Shown: positions 1 to 9,529 of the stretch, in pieces
Layout of the letters: every line of letters starts with the position of its first letter
Position numbering within the stretch: position 1 is the stretch's first letter
From: Fischerella sp. CENA71
GTDB lineage: Bacteria; Cyanobacteriota; Cyanobacteriia; Cyanobacteriales; Nostocaceae
DNA length: 57,439 nt
Reading direction: 5' to 3'
Assembly: GCA_024239075.1 (NCBI GenBank)
Contig: JANBVI010000010.1
Coordinates: forward strand, 1 to 57,439
The notes under the pieces: model-generated
What the model was told of the DNA's origin: nothing
The model's input: the letters and a program-made list of their open reading frames with translations, nothing else
Database searches by the model: none
Position numbers and translations under genes: made by a program

Positions 1-2
1 TT

Positions 3-113
3 AAATATCAATGGATTGAGCTCGATGCTTATTCTAGCTGGCAAACGTTTGTTGAATCTCTGGAAAAAATACTCAGAGAATTTGGACAAAACTATGTAAT
101 TAATTTTGAGTAA
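3..113 (+). CDS. 3' end of a truncated unknown gene (window edge)
   Basis: The frame starting at base 3 is open from the window edge to a TAA at 111-113. It encodes the last 36 residues of a protein ending in LREFGQNYVINFE. The composition (Trp, Tyr, alternating charged and hydrophobic residues) looks coding. The start lies outside the window. I do not recognise the family, so no function is given. Confidence 0.5.
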   Translation, partial: KYQWIELDAYSSWQTFVESLEKILREFGQNYVINFE

Positions 114-471
114 CTACTTAACTAATTTTTGGAGAGTCGTAAGAGTGAATTCCGAACTAGACAAAAATTTGATACAGAATTCCCTACCGGGAGAAAAACC
201 AGTATCTACAAAAGCGCTGGTACTCATAAATCCTTATTTAGTAAAGTTGTGGTGGGTTATTTGAAAAGATGTTAAAAAAAGAGCATATCAGAATAGTGCC
301 AATACTGAATATTCACTACGCGAATTCCTAAAGCAGGTAATACCATTTCACTTTAATTCAGCCTACAGATGCAGATAGTAAGAGCGTACGGTTGTGCGCC
401 CTTACGAAAATTTCATGCGTAATGGAGTTTTCGAGAATTGGTCTAGAATGCTTGCCCCACAAGAAAAACAA
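114..471. other. intergenic region with a weak 39-aa ORF and a dispersed repeat
   Basis: A GTG-started ORF at 145-264 (39 aa, hydrophobic end KLWWVI) has a GGAG about ten bases upstream. It has no recognisable family and may be a decayed gene start. At about 335-356 lies TAATACCATTTCACTTTAAT, nearly identical to a stretch at 57,292-57,311, so it is probably a dispersed repeat. The rest shows nothing I can name. The alaS stop follows on the minus strand. Confidence 0.3.
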
Positions 472-3117
472 TTAACCCAACCCTGCAATTAACTCAGCTT
501 TCGCCTTCTCCAACGCCTCTGGTAACTTACTCGCATCGCGTCCCCCAGCTTGGGCTAAATTTGGTCTTCCACCGCCGCCACCGCCACAAATTTTAGCGAT
601 CGCACCGATAAATTTACCAGCTTGCAGTCCCTTCTTATTGACTTCTGGCGAAAAAGCAGCAACTAAGCTGACTTTTCCAGCTTCGGGAACAGAACCCAGC
701 ACCACCGCTGCACCTGCACCAAGTTTTTGCTGTAAGCGTTCCGCCGCAGTTTTCAAAGACTCTGCATCAACGTCTTCCAACTGGGCAACAAGAATTTTAT
801 AATCGCCTACAGTTTCCACTGTTTGCAGAAGTTGATCAGATTTAGCGATCGCTAACTGTGATTTGAGGTTTTCTAATTCCTTTTGGCTGGTTCTCAGTTC
901 ATTTTGCAGAATAGTGATTCTGTCTGGTAACTCTTCTGGCTTAACTTTGAATCTGTCGCTTAAATCTTTGACTACTGTATCGCGGACATGCAAGTAATCT
1001 AGAATTGCTGGGCCAGATACAGCTTCAATCCGCCTGACTCCAGAAGCAACCCCAGCTTCCGAAATGATTTTAAACACACCAATTTCAGCAGTATTACTGA
1101 CATGAGTTCCGCCACATAATTCCATTGACACGCCAGGAAAATCAATGACGCGCACTTCATCGCCATATTTTTCGCCAAACATGGCGATCGCACCTTTGGC
1201 TTTGGCTTCGGCGATGGGTAAAATTGCGACTTTTGCTGAATGCGCCTCTGCAATCCAAGTATTTACCTGTTCTTCAACTTGTTGGATTTCTTCAGCAGTC
1301 AAAGCACGAGGACAATTAAAGTCAAAGCGCAATCTGTCGAAGTCCACCAAAGAACCTGCTTGCGAGATTGTATCATCGACGATTTTCTTTAATGCCGCTT
1401 GCAATAGGTGAGTGGCAGTGTGGTTAGCTTGGGCGCGACGCCGACAAGCGCGATCAATTTGGGCGGAAACAGTATCGCCGAATCTCAGCGTACCCCGTTC
1501 GATGTGTCCGAAGTGGACATAAAAATCCGATTCTTTCTTGACATCATTAATAGTAACAACGACACCCTCACCACTCAGATAACCTTTATCGCCAATTTGT
1601 CCCCCCGACTCTGCATAAAATGGCGTTTTGTCGAGAACAATTTGTACATCTGTTCCTGCTTCCGCTTCTTCTTCAGCAATACCGTTTACAAGTATCGCTT
1701 CCACTTTTGCAGTTGTTGTTGGTTCTGTGTAACCCAAAAATTCCGTAGCATGAATGTGTTCTGCTAGCTTGTCGAGAGAACCTTGCACAGTTAAATCGAT
1801 AGTTTCGTGGGCTTCTCTGGCGCGTTGTCTCTGCTTTTCCATTTCCACATCAAAGCCAGCAACATCAACTGTGAGGTTGTTTTCCTCAGCAATTTCTTGA
1901 GTTAGTTCTAAGGGAAAACCGTAAGTATCAAACAGGGTAAAAGCATCTTCACCGCTAATTTGGGTTTGACCTTGTTGCTTCACCTTAGCAATAATTTCCT
2001 CAAGTAGCTTTTCGCCTCTTTCCAAAGTTTGCAGGAAGCGAGATTCTTCTCGTTGCAATTCTGCTTTAATATTATTTTCCCGTTGGCGGAGATTGGGATA
2101 AGCATCTTCGGCCAGAGAAATTGCAACTTCCGCAACTTGGGTAGTAAATTCCCCTTGAATACCAATTAAACGCCCATGACGCACCACCCGCCGAATTAAC
2201 CGCCGCAATACATAACCACGTCCGACGTTGGAAGCACGAATTTCATCAGCGATCATATGCACAACAGCACGAACGTGATCGCCAATGACTTTCAAAGAGA
2301 CTTTGGTTTTTTCGTTGCTTGCGGTGTAGTCGATACCAGCGATTTCTGCGGCTTTTTTAATAATCGGGAAAATTAAATCGGTTTCGTAGTTGTTGGGAAC
2401 GCTTTGGAGAATTTGCGCCATTCTCTCCAAACCCATGCCGGTATCGATATTCTTGTTAGCAAGCGGTGTTAAATTACCTTCTGCATCCCGGTTATATTCC
2501 ATGAAAACGAGGTTGTAAAACTCGATAAACCGGGTGTCATCTTCTAAATCGATATTGTCGTCGCCCTGTTCTGGGTGAAAATCATAGTATATCTCTGAAC
2601 AGGGGCCACAAGGCCCAGTCGGGCCAGATGCCCAAAAATTATCATCTGCACCCATGCGCTTGATGCGCTTTTCTGAGACACCAATTTTGTCCCGCCAAAT
2701 TGCGTAAGCTTCGTCATCTTCTTCGTAGACGCTGACAACCAGGCGTTCTGGGGGTAATTTAAAGACAGTTGTCGAAATTTCCCAACCCCAAGCGATCGCT
2801 TGTTCTTTGAAATAGTCACCAAAGCTGAAGTTACCCAGCATTTCAAAGAATGTTTGGTGGCGTTTGGTACGGCCGACGTTTTCGATATCGTTGGTGCGGA
2901 TGCATTTTTGGGAAGTCGTCGCCCGTTTGAATTCGGGGGTGCGCTGTCCCAAAAATATCGGTTTAAATGGTAGCATCCCCGCGATCGTCAGCAGTACTGT
3001 CGGATCTTCTGGAACAAGGGAAGCACTTGGGAGTATGTGGTGTCCCCGTTGGGAATAGAAGTCAAGGAATAAGGTACGTATTTCGTTACCGCCGAGGTAC
3101 TGGGGATGAAAAGACAT
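472..3117 (-). CDS. alaS: alanyl-tRNA synthetase
   Basis: Cytoplasmic class II synthetase that charges tRNA-Ala with alanine and edits mischarged Ser or Gly. At 881 aa it has the full bacterial length. The N-terminal catalytic core begins with the family pattern [10 protein letters not shown] and SLVP, followed by the tRNA-recognition helices. The editing domain carries HTATH near residue 565 and CGGTH near residue 665, which together form the zinc/editing site. The C-Ala domain ends with a coiled coil and the glycine run [10 protein letters not shown]. The ATG at 3117 gives the expected N terminus ([14 protein letters not shown]). It stands alone on the minus strand, and nothing looks broken or horizontally acquired. 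Confidence 0.98.
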   Translation of the reverse strand: MSFHPQYLGGNEIRTLFLDFYSQRGHHILPSASLVPEDPTVLLTIAGMLPFKPIFLGQRTPEFKRATTSQKCIRTNDIENVGRTKRHQTFFEMLGNFSFGDYFKEQAIAWGWEISTTVFKLPPERLVVSVYEEDDEAYAIWRDKIGVSEKRIKRMGADDNFWASGPTGPCGPCSEIYYDFHPEQGDDNIDLEDDTRFIEFYNLVFMEYNRDAEGNLTPLANKNIDTGMGLERMAQILQSVPNNYETDLIFPIIKKAAEIAGIDYTASNEKTKVSLKVIGDHVRAVVHMIADEIRASNVGRGYVLRRLIRRVVRHGRLIGIQGEFTTQVAEVAISLAEDAYPNLRQRENNIKAELQREESRFLQTLERGEKLLEEIIAKVKQQGQTQISGEDAFTLFDTYGFPLELTQEIAEENNLTVDVAGFDVEMEKQRQRAREAHETIDLTVQGSLDKLAEHIHATEFLGYTEPTTTAKVEAILVNGIAEEEAEAGTDVQIVLDKTPFYAESGGQIGDKGYLSGEGVVVTINDVKKESDFYVHFGHIERGTLRFGDTVSAQIDRACRRRAQANHTATHLLQAALKKIVDDTISQAGSLVDFDRLRFDFNCPRALTAEEIQQVEEQVNTWIAEAHSAKVAILPIAEAKAKGAIAMFGEKYGDEVRVIDFPGVSMELCGGTHVSNTAEIGVFKIISEAGVASGVRRIEAVSGPAILDYLHVRDTVVKDLSDRFKVKPEELPDRITILQNELRTSQKELENLKSQLAIAKSDQLLQTVETVGDYKILVAQLEDVDAESLKTAAERLQQKLGAGAAVVLGSVPEAGKVSLVAAFSPEVNKKGLQAGKFIGAIAKICGGGGGGRPNLAQAGGRDASKLPEALEKAKAELIAGLG

Positions 3118-3333
3118 GGGTTTTTACACGAAGACTAGGGAGTTGGGGGACTGTTAGTTGTTGGTTGAACTACTGTACGGGCGCAAAGCGCGTCTACGCC
3201 CCTACTAACCACTAACTAGTCTCTCTTACACAAAAAGTATGCCGCAGAATAGGGCTGCTGTACCACAAATTACGTAATACTTCTCAAGGGGGATTACTAG
3301 TTCAGTGTAATTCCATAACCAACTTTTGACAAA

Positions 3334-3378
3334 GCCGCTATTTGATGTGCAGCTTGATGTGCAGCTTTATATAGCGGC
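3334..3378. promoter_or_regulatory. hairpin enclosing a 12-bp tandem duplication, upstream of a metallochaperone
   Basis: GCCGCTAT (3334-3341) and ATAGCGGC (3371-3378) are perfect inverted repeats. The loop holds two exact adjacent copies of TGATGTGCAGCT (3343-3354 and 3355-3366). The structure ends about 95 bp before the metallochaperone start at 3474 and lies in the gap behind alaS. It could be an operator pair or an RNA structure in the leader. The role is inferred from position only. Confidence 0.35.
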
Positions 3379-3473
3379 ACAATTTCCAGACTTTAGTAGG
3401 ATGATGAGATTAAATTAGGTTGAATAAAATTAAAGTCTCGAAATCGTACTATTTTCATGTATAGAGGTCATTT

Positions 3474-3677
3474 ATGGCACTGAAATTAACAGTCCCAAAT
3501 ATAGCGTGTGAAGGTTGTGCTGAGACAATTCAAGAATCTATTCACACGATAGAAGCTGATGCAAAAGTCGCAGTTGATGTCAAAGCTAAAACTGTAACCG
3601 TAGAATCCGCAGCATCGGAAGAGTCCATTAAGCAAGCAATTGTTGCTGCTGGATATACTATTGAAGGCTATCAATAA
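3474..3677 (+). CDS. heavy-metal-associated (HMA) domain protein, CopZ/Atx1-like
   Basis: A 67-residue single-domain protein of the ferredoxin-like HMA fold. These bind Cu(I) or a similar soft metal through two cysteines and deliver it to P-type ATPases or other targets in the cytoplasm. The metal motif is NIACEGC with Cys12 and Cys15. It differs from the usual MxCxxC because Ile replaces the Met. The rest follows the family: a beta strand at each end, an alternating Val/Thr strand and a final AAGYTIEGYQ. It stands alone between alaS and a diguanylate cyclase. A second paralogue lies at 45,816 inside the copper island, with the standard MACSAC. No CopR-type repeat is seen upstream of this copy, so its regulation probably differs. 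Confidence 0.88.
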   Translation: MALKLTVPNIACEGCAETIQESIHTIEADAKVAVDVKAKTVTVESAASEESIKQAIVAAGYTIEGYQ

Positions 3678-4651
3678 TTATTCTTTCAACACTAAAATTT
3701 ACGATTCGGATCTGTCATTGATTATTGATCATTGGTAAGGGTTTCAATGATATTTACGTTTCGTCACTCTTGTTGTGTTTATTTTCGCAGACTTATACCA
3801 ATTCTTCGTGAAGCTGCATAGAATTTTATCCCTCCCCAACCCCCTTAGAAAGGCGGGTGGGGTCTTTGTATGCGTCTTCATATTAAATTGGTATTACTTA
3901 ATTTGCAAAAGAAATTTTGCACCATTACAGGAAAGGAAAGTTTGAAATATCAAAAGGGAAAGGGAAAAATTACCCTTGTAAACCTCTTCCTTGACCTGAT
4001 CATTAATTTGTGTAATTAATTCATTCATAACTCAAATAATTCTGCATAGCTTTTGCTGAATTATTTGATTTTTTACTTTGATTAATAGTTGTGGGTGAGA
4101 TTTTCAAGAGGATCTATTGCAAGAGTGCCTATTGCATTTTAATGCTTATATTTTAACTTTAACACCGAGATGATATTTATACAGTTTTGCCAGGTATTTC
4201 AGTACGTAACGGTAATCACGGATAATTAAATCAATATATTTATAAAACTGATGTCAGTACATAAATCCCTGAATGTTATACAGAAAAGGAAATTTAGTTT
4301 TTGCAGAAAATAATTAAGGCAATACTTTTATCTTCTTAAAATCTTAAAGGATTGAATCCTGGAAATTACAGTAATAGTTTTATACATAAAAAGATTATTC
4401 AGTATTTTTACTGTTTTAAATTCAGGTGATCTCGACAGAAATTAGGTATCAGCAATAGTAACTGTAGATACTGTAATAATGATTAGTATTTTTAAGGAGA
4501 TAAAGTTGTTTGTAGTTCGTACAGATAAACAATAAAATGTCATATTTATAGCTAAACATCTAAGTACGTTTGAGTAAAAACACTAAACCTGAATAGGTTT
4601 GACTAGAGTTATTCATTCCCTCAAAGTTTAAATGAGGCAAAAAGCAGAACA
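3678..4651. other. 974-bp AT-rich intergenic region
   Basis: No convincing gene in any frame. It contains the MITE-like element at 3794-3896 and otherwise AT-rich, low-complexity sequence. A GTA-N8-TAC match at 4458-4471 fits the NtcA consensus but is expected by chance in a window this size. It probably includes the promoter of the diguanylate cyclase that starts at 4652. Confidence 0.5.
3794..3896. repeat. MITE-like element with imperfect terminal inverted repeats
   Basis: The left end TATACCAATT-CTTCGTGAAG-CTGCATA and the reverse complement of the right end (TAATACCAATTTAATATGAAG, then ACGCATA) share ATACCAATT, TGAAG and GCATA in the same order. Between them is a G/C-rich hairpin (CCCTCCCCAACCCCC paired with GGCGGGTGGGG). 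It is about 103 bp long and has no ORF. Elements with these ends are common between genes in filamentous cyanobacteria. Confidence 0.55.
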
Positions 4652-5680
4652 ATGAAGATTTCTATTCTGATCTTTGGAAGTGATAAATTTATCGCCAGAC
4701 TTTCAGATCAGATATGTGATGCAAATTCTTTTAACTTAGAAGTTATCACCAATCTTAATCAGGCGATATCTTGCATTCAAAGCACACCACCCGATATATT
4801 AATTCTCCAAGCGAGTTGTGATGGCTCTCTAGAACTCTGTTGTTGGTTAAAACAACAGACCAAATTATCTTGGATCTACTGTATTCTTTTGGAGGATCGC
4901 TCTCAATTACTTCTTGATAGAAGTAAGTATGGTAGAGAGTGGGAATTAGAAATGACTTCGATCGCACTTCAAGAAGGAGCTGATGCGTATATATGGCAGT
5001 CTCCAGAGGAAATAAATTCTAACTCAACAGAATTATGTAGTAGTCAAAACCTGTTGTTAGCACAATTAACTGTTGGTTTGCGAAAAGCACAAAAATATCG
5101 TGATTTAATCCGCACAAATGATTTATTGTCAGCGATCGCCTTAGCTGATTCACTCACAGAATTGAGTAATCGTCGGGCCTTAGAGTGGGATTTACCCAGA
5201 CAAATCCAAAAAGCCCGTACTAATGGTACTCCTCTGAGTTTGATTATTTTAGATGTTGATTATTTTAAAAGAGTTAACGATACTTACGGACATTTGGTTG
5301 GCGATCGCTTATTGCAGTTATTGTCTAACCGAGTGCGACAAAATCTTAGGTATCAGGATACTCCTTTTCGTTATGGTGGAGAGGAATTTGTGATCATTCT
5401 CAGCCACACGAGTTGTGACGAAGCAGTTGTGGTGGCGCGCCGTCTTAACCGCATTGTCGGCGAACAGCCATTCGCAATCAACAATCAACTTTCAATCAAC
5501 GTCACTATTAGTTTAGGAGCGGCTTGTCTACGAACGGAAGATGATGTTAATGGGATGAGTCTGTTGAACCGTGCTGATCAATGTCTATTGCAAGCAAAAG
5601 CGGCTGGACGTAATTGTGTGATTAGCTGTGAGAATTACTTGTCTGGCCATACCTCTCATCTGCGAGTAGTTTCTTCTTAA
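4652..5680 (+). CDS. diguanylate cyclase with degenerate receiver domain
   Basis: Makes the second messenger cyclic di-GMP from two GTP. Residues 1-120 resemble a CheY receiver fold. The position expected for the phosphorylated Asp is in PDILILQAS, with Gln where Asp is usual, so phosphorelay control is doubtful. The GGDEF domain (about 160-335) carries the signature RYGGEEF (Gly242-Phe246), DVDYFKRVND and the allosteric inhibitory site RYQD (233-236) five residues before the signature. Product feedback inhibition is therefore likely. The protein is 342 aa and monocistronic, with a long upstream region. It probably acts in the cytoplasm, since no membrane segment is seen. Confidence 0.93.
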   Translation: MKISILIFGSDKFIARLSDQICDANSFNLEVITNLNQAISCIQSTPPDILILQASCDGSLELCCWLKQQTKLSWIYCILLEDRSQLLLDRSKYGREWELEMTSIALQEGADAYIWQSPEEINSNSTELCSSQNLLLAQLTVGLRKAQKYRDLIRTNDLLSAIALADSLTELSNRRALEWDLPRQIQKARTNGTPLSLIILDVDYFKRVNDTYGHLVGDRLLQLLSNRVRQNLRYQDTPFRYGGEEFVIILSHTSCDEAVVVARRLNRIVGEQPFAINNQLSINVTISLGAACLRTEDDVNGMSLLNRADQCLLQAKAAGRNCVISCENYLSGHTSHLRVVSS

Positions 5681-5692
5681 AAATTTCATAAT

Positions 5693-6370
5693 TTATAATT
5701 TCTCGTCAATTATTTTTACACATTCTGAAACTGTTGCCTTCTGTCGCATCGCATCTACCAAAGCTTGATACGCTGTCCAATTTTCTTGTAAAAGGGTTTT
5801 GGCTTGCAACGCACAAAACCGCTGTTTTTGTTCGCAAGCAGACGCAGAAAAACCCAAACTTTTCAAAACTCCTGCTAGTTTGCTCTTATCATCAGTCCCA
5901 CCTTCAGCATTTTCATACACTAAAGTTTCAGCAGTAATACCCGCCATCCATACGGTACAGTAGCGATCTACCATTTGGGCGCTCAGGCTACCCCGTTCTA
6001 ATTGAGATGCTAACTCAGCATCATCAAAACTCACACCACCCTGTCCTGGTTGTTTTTGCTTCCAGGCTTCCCAAGCACTGAGGGTATAACCAATAACCGG
6101 AATACCTAAAAGATACGCAACCAAAAAGTGTCCAGCTTCATGATGAATGATGCGTTCTCTGTGTTCGGGAGAAAACGCCGCTACCCAATCTAAAAATATA
6201 GTTCCTCCCTTACCTTGCAAGCTGAAAGAATCGAAAGTGGCTATCCCCAAAATCGTGAAGGTAGCAAGTGCTGGTATAGTAGGCGATAAATTAAACATTG
6301 ACCCCAGCAAAGTAGAGAGGGTCATAAGAAAGATAAAAATTGCGACTAAATTTAGGGCTGTTTTACTCAT
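5693..6370 (-). CDS. membrane-bound M41-like zinc metalloprotease without AAA domain
   Basis: A 225-aa protein with two hydrophobic segments (about residues 5-25 and 28-45), then HHEAGHFLVAYLLGIP, which contains the HExxH zinc/catalytic motif at about residue 77. The later helices resemble the protease half of FtsH (peptidase M41), but there is no AAA+ ATPase module. Similar stand-alone proteins occur in cyanobacteria and plastids, often annotated as ATP-dependent Zn protease. Activity without the unfoldase is unproven. It is convergent with the diguanylate cyclase, leaving a 12-bp gap between the stops. The ATG at 6370 gives a natural signal-anchor N terminus. Confidence 0.72.
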   Translation of the reverse strand: MSKTALNLVAIFIFLMTLSTLLGSMFNLSPTIPALATFTILGIATFDSFSLQGKGGTIFLDWVAAFSPEHRERIIHHEAGHFLVAYLLGIPVIGYTLSAWEAWKQKQPGQGGVSFDDAELASQLERGSLSAQMVDRYCTVWMAGITAETLVYENAEGGTDDKSKLAGVLKSLGFSASACEQKQRFCALQAKTLLQENWTAYQALVDAMRQKATVSECVKIIDEKL

Positions 6371-6520
6371 GCTTGATTAGTATCTAGCTGCTTTATATTT
6401 CTTAATTTAATTATGAAGCGATCGCAGCAAGTATGAGTGAAAATTACCGAAGTACCCCCAGGGGTAATGTCAAACTCTACAAATAATTTTAGAATGCAAT
6501 GAGTTTGTAGTTGGCGTTTT

Positions 6521-6901
6521 ATGCTATTTCAATGTACTGACGCACTTGTAACTTTGGCATCTTTTGAATTTGAAAGATTAGTTAATTTTTATACTAAATT
6601 TTTTAATCAAAAACCAGAAGCGATCATTTCTAATGTATATGCTGAGTTCCAACTACCTAGTTTAAAATTAGGAATATTTAAACCAAAACAAACTCATTAT
6701 TTAGAATTTGAGCATTCTACTAAAAGCAAAATTAGTTTGTGTTTAGAGGTAACTAACTTAGAAGATGCGATCGCTCACTTGAGTGTTTTAGGCTATCCCC
6801 CATCAGGAGAAATCATCACCGCATCTCATGGCAGAGAAATTTACGCCTATGATCCTGATGGCAATCGCTTGATTTTACATCAATCCAGCATCAACAGTTA
6901 G
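6521..6901 (+). CDS. VOC (glyoxalase/bleomycin-resistance fold) protein
   Basis: A small 126-residue protein of the vicinal-oxygen-chelate superfamily. It has one beta-alpha-beta-beta-beta unit, then a second half ending in EIYAYDPDGNRLILHQ, which is the typical last strand (DPDGNxLxL). The substrate cannot be inferred. The usual metal ligands are only partly recognisable: an early Glu/His is unclear and the C-terminal Glu is absent or shifted. It lies alone between the metalloprotease (divergent) and ylqF. Confidence 0.7.
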   Translation: MLFQCTDALVTLASFEFERLVNFYTKFFNQKPEAIISNVYAEFQLPSLKLGIFKPKQTHYLEFEHSTKSKISLCLEVTNLEDAIAHLSVLGYPPSGEIITASHGREIYAYDPDGNRLILHQSSINS

Positions 6902-6909
6902 TTAATTTC

Positions 6910-6943
6910 TAGTCATTATTGACTTACCATGGACAAATGACTA
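6910..6943. repeat. inverted repeat TAGTCATT...AATGACTA
   Basis: TAGTCATT (6910-6917) pairs with AATGACTA (6936-6943). It resembles the longer TTAGTCATTTGTCATT inverted repeats found on either side of the 2-oxoglutarate decarboxylase gene, so it is a diverged member of the same dispersed family. It sits directly behind the VOC gene and may act as a weak terminator. Confidence 0.4.
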
Positions 6944-7024
6944 TTGTACAGACGCGTAGACGCTCGTAAAAGTGGCTTCTCGTAAAAGTATAATCGCGTA
7001 TCTACTAATTACTAATTCTCAAAA

Positions 7025-7906
7025 ATGGGTATAACGCAAAACTATAAATTAAATTTAATCCAGTGGTATCCCGGTCATATTGCCAAAGCTGAAAAGAACC
7101 TGAAAGAACAACTCAAGCTTGTAGATGTGGTACTAGAAGTACGGGATGCACGCATTCCTTTAGCAACCTTCCATCCCCAGATACCACAATGGGTGGGAAG
7201 TAAAAAACGGCTGTTGGTGTTGAATCGCTTAGATATGATTTCTGACCAAGTACGCCAGTTGTGGATGGATTGGTTTAAAGCTCAAGGTGAGCAAGTTTTT
7301 TTCACCAACGCCCAACAAGGTCAAGGAGTCACGGCGGTATCAAAAGCAGCACAAGCAGCTGGTGTGGAACTCAATCAAAGAAGACGCGATCGCGGTATGT
7401 TACCCCGTCCAGTCCGAGCTGTGGTGATTGGTTTCCCAAATGTTGGTAAATCAGCTTTAATTAACCGCTTGGTAGGACGACGAGTAGTCGAAAGTGCAGC
7501 CCGTCCTGGTGTCACTCGCCAATTGCGTTGGGTGCGAATCTCTCAAGACTTGGAATTACTTGATGCTCCTGGTGTAATTCCTGCTAAGTTAGAAGACCAA
7601 GAAGCGGGATTAAAATTAGCTGTTTGTGATGATATTGGCGAAGCAGCCTACGATAATCAATTAATCGCAGCAGCATTCATAGATTTAGTAAATGAACTTT
7701 ATGAAATAGCAGCAGAGTTGTTACCAGATCACCCATTACTTTCGCGTTACCAACTCGATCCCACAATATATACAGGTGAGTCATACTTGCATGAATTAGC
7801 AGAAGTTCGTAATAAAGGTGATGTTGAACGAACAGCACGCCAAATTTTAACCGATTTTCGTAAGGGTTTGTTGGGTACGCTTCCCTTGGAAATTCCGCCA
7901 AATTAA
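7025..7906 (+). CDS. ylqF: ribosome biogenesis GTPase YlqF/RbgA
   Basis: A circularly permuted GTPase that promotes late assembly of the 50S ribosomal subunit. The motif order is permuted as expected: G4 (LVLNRLDMI) near residue 62 comes before G1 (GFPNVGKSALIN) near 140 and G3 (DAPG) near 182. The N-terminal IQWYPGHIAKAEKNL is the family signature. A C-terminal helical RNA-binding domain follows. At 293 aa the length is normal. It is convergent with the Ser/Thr kinase gene, 29 bp between stops. Confidence 0.95.
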   Translation: MGITQNYKLNLIQWYPGHIAKAEKNLKEQLKLVDVVLEVRDARIPLATFHPQIPQWVGSKKRLLVLNRLDMISDQVRQLWMDWFKAQGEQVFFTNAQQGQGVTAVSKAAQAAGVELNQRRRDRGMLPRPVRAVVIGFPNVGKSALINRLVGRRVVESAARPGVTRQLRWVRISQDLELLDAPGVIPAKLEDQEAGLKLAVCDDIGEAAYDNQLIAAAFIDLVNELYEIAAELLPDHPLLSRYQLDPTIYTGESYLHELAEVRNKGDVERTARQILTDFRKGLLGTLPLEIPPN

Positions 7907-7935
7907 TGGGAAATTTGCTTAGATTTTTGTAAATT

Positions 7936-9396
7936 TTATTTCCCACCACAAATATTTCTCGTTCGACTCTTCCAAATCCAGCCAGATTCAGGAGAGCTAA
8001 TCTCTATCCATCCACCTTGTTCTCTACCCGTAACTGTCAATTTAGTTCCGGCTTTAACGACTTTTCCTGTTCTCCTACGTCCAGATGATGAACGTAAATT
8101 AGATGAGCTAATAACAACAATACAACTATCTTTTTCTTTGACTTTGGCTTGATTTTGATTGATAGTTTCTTGTGTTTCTGGGACTTGATTTTTTAAAGTT
8201 ACAGATGAAGGCTGTGGTGGGCGACTTGTGGTAATCACACCATAAGTAAGTATGATGCCAGCAGCAGTACCAAAAATCAACAATGGTAACTGGCGACGTT
8301 TGATCTGGAATTTACCCTGTGATTGAAATAGATGAAAACGGGGAGATTTCACCAAATTCTGTCCCTGTGGTCCCTGTAGTAAAGTTGGTGGAATTGTGGG
8401 TGTTGATTCGGGTGGGGATAGAGGTACTGTGGTATTTTCTGGTGGAACATAGCAAGGTTTTGCTAATTCTTGGAGCGATCGCATCACTTTGGTAGCAGAC
8501 AAATAGCCTTGTTGCCAATACTCTTTTAACATCTGATTAACAACACCTGCTACAACAATTGGTGTGTTGGGATTAATAATGCTATCTACTGCTTGTCGCA
8601 CATCGGTTGCTGAGTGATAGCGGTATTTGTAATATTGACGCACCATTTTAGTTAAAATCGCTGCCAAGCCATCACTAACTTGAGCATGATGCTGCCATAT
8701 TATTTCCCCACTTACAGGTTCTTCACCTAAATTTTTGGGATGCAAGCCTGTCAAAGCTTGAATTGCAATCATACCCAAAGCGTAAATATCACTGTTAGGA
8801 TACGGTCTACCTAGTGCTTGCTCACTTGGCATATAGCCAGGTGTGCCAATCGGAATTGTCTCATTTTTCAGTTGATCTGGTGTCATCTGCGAATACATCT
8901 TCACTTGCTTGACAGCACCAAAGTCAACTAAAACCATTTTATTGTCAGAACTGCGGCGAATTAAATTGTGAGGTTTGATATCTTGATGAATTACCTCATG
9001 ACTGTGGACAAATTCGAGTATGGGTAAAACTTCTTGTAGTAGATGAATGACTTGGTTTTCACTCCACTGTACACCTGGTTGCAATTCCATCGATAGGGGA
9101 TTACCAGGAACAAATTCTTGCACCAGATAAAATTCTTCGTCTTCCTCAAAGTAAGCAAGTAGTCGAGGAATTTGGTCATGATTACCTAGTTTTTCCAGGG
9201 TTTCAGCTTCTCTTTTAAACAAGCGTCTAGCTGTTTCCAATAAATCTGGATCACTAGTAACTGGTTGGAGGTGCTTGACTACACAGGAGGGATTTCCAGG
9301 ACGGCGGGTATCTTCGGCTATATATGTATGACCAAATCCACCTTGACCTAGTAGCTGAACCACCTGATAGCGCCGATCTAGCAATTTGCCAATCAT
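7936..9396 (-). CDS. Ser/Thr protein kinase with transmembrane segment and C-terminal SH3-like domain
   Basis: Hanks-type kinase, 486 aa. The Gly-rich loop GQGGFGHTY (17-25), Lys41, the catalytic loop HQDIKPHNL with Asp139, and VDFGAVK with Asp158 are all present, as is GTPGYMPSEQ, so it should be active. A hydrophobic stretch near residue 375 (LPLLIFGTAAGIILTYG) is a membrane span. It is followed by a linker and a bacterial SH3-like domain (NLRSSSGRRRTGKVVKAGTKL, GWIEI, GWIWKS) that would lie outside the membrane and could sense cell-wall material. The domain order is kinase (in), TM, SH3b (out). The substrate is unknown. Confidence 0.93.
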   Translation of the reverse strand: MIGKLLDRRYQVVQLLGQGGFGHTYIAEDTRRPGNPSCVVKHLQPVTSDPDLLETARRLFKREAETLEKLGNHDQIPRLLAYFEEDEEFYLVQEFVPGNPLSMELQPGVQWSENQVIHLLQEVLPILEFVHSHEVIHQDIKPHNLIRRSSDNKMVLVDFGAVKQVKMYSQMTPDQLKNETIPIGTPGYMPSEQALGRPYPNSDIYALGMIAIQALTGLHPKNLGEEPVSGEIIWQHHAQVSDGLAAILTKMVRQYYKYRYHSATDVRQAVDSIINPNTPIVVAGVVNQMLKEYWQQGYLSATKVMRSLQELAKPCYVPPENTTVPLSPPESTPTIPPTLLQGPQGQNLVKSPRFHLFQSQGKFQIKRRQLPLLIFGTAAGIILTYGVITTSRPPQPSSVTLKNQVPETQETINQNQAKVKEKDSCIVVISSSNLRSSSGRRRTGKVVKAGTKLTVTGREQGGWIEISSPESGWIWKSRTRNICGGK

Positions 9397-9529
9397 GCTA
9401 CGGCTAAACTCATATGCAAAATTAACAACAATAGACTTTTCTAATCATAAGTAGTTTCTTCAGGATTAATCAGAAAATTTGTGTATATAGATTAAATTAT
9501 CTGATTTTTGCGGGAATGCGATCGCTTGA

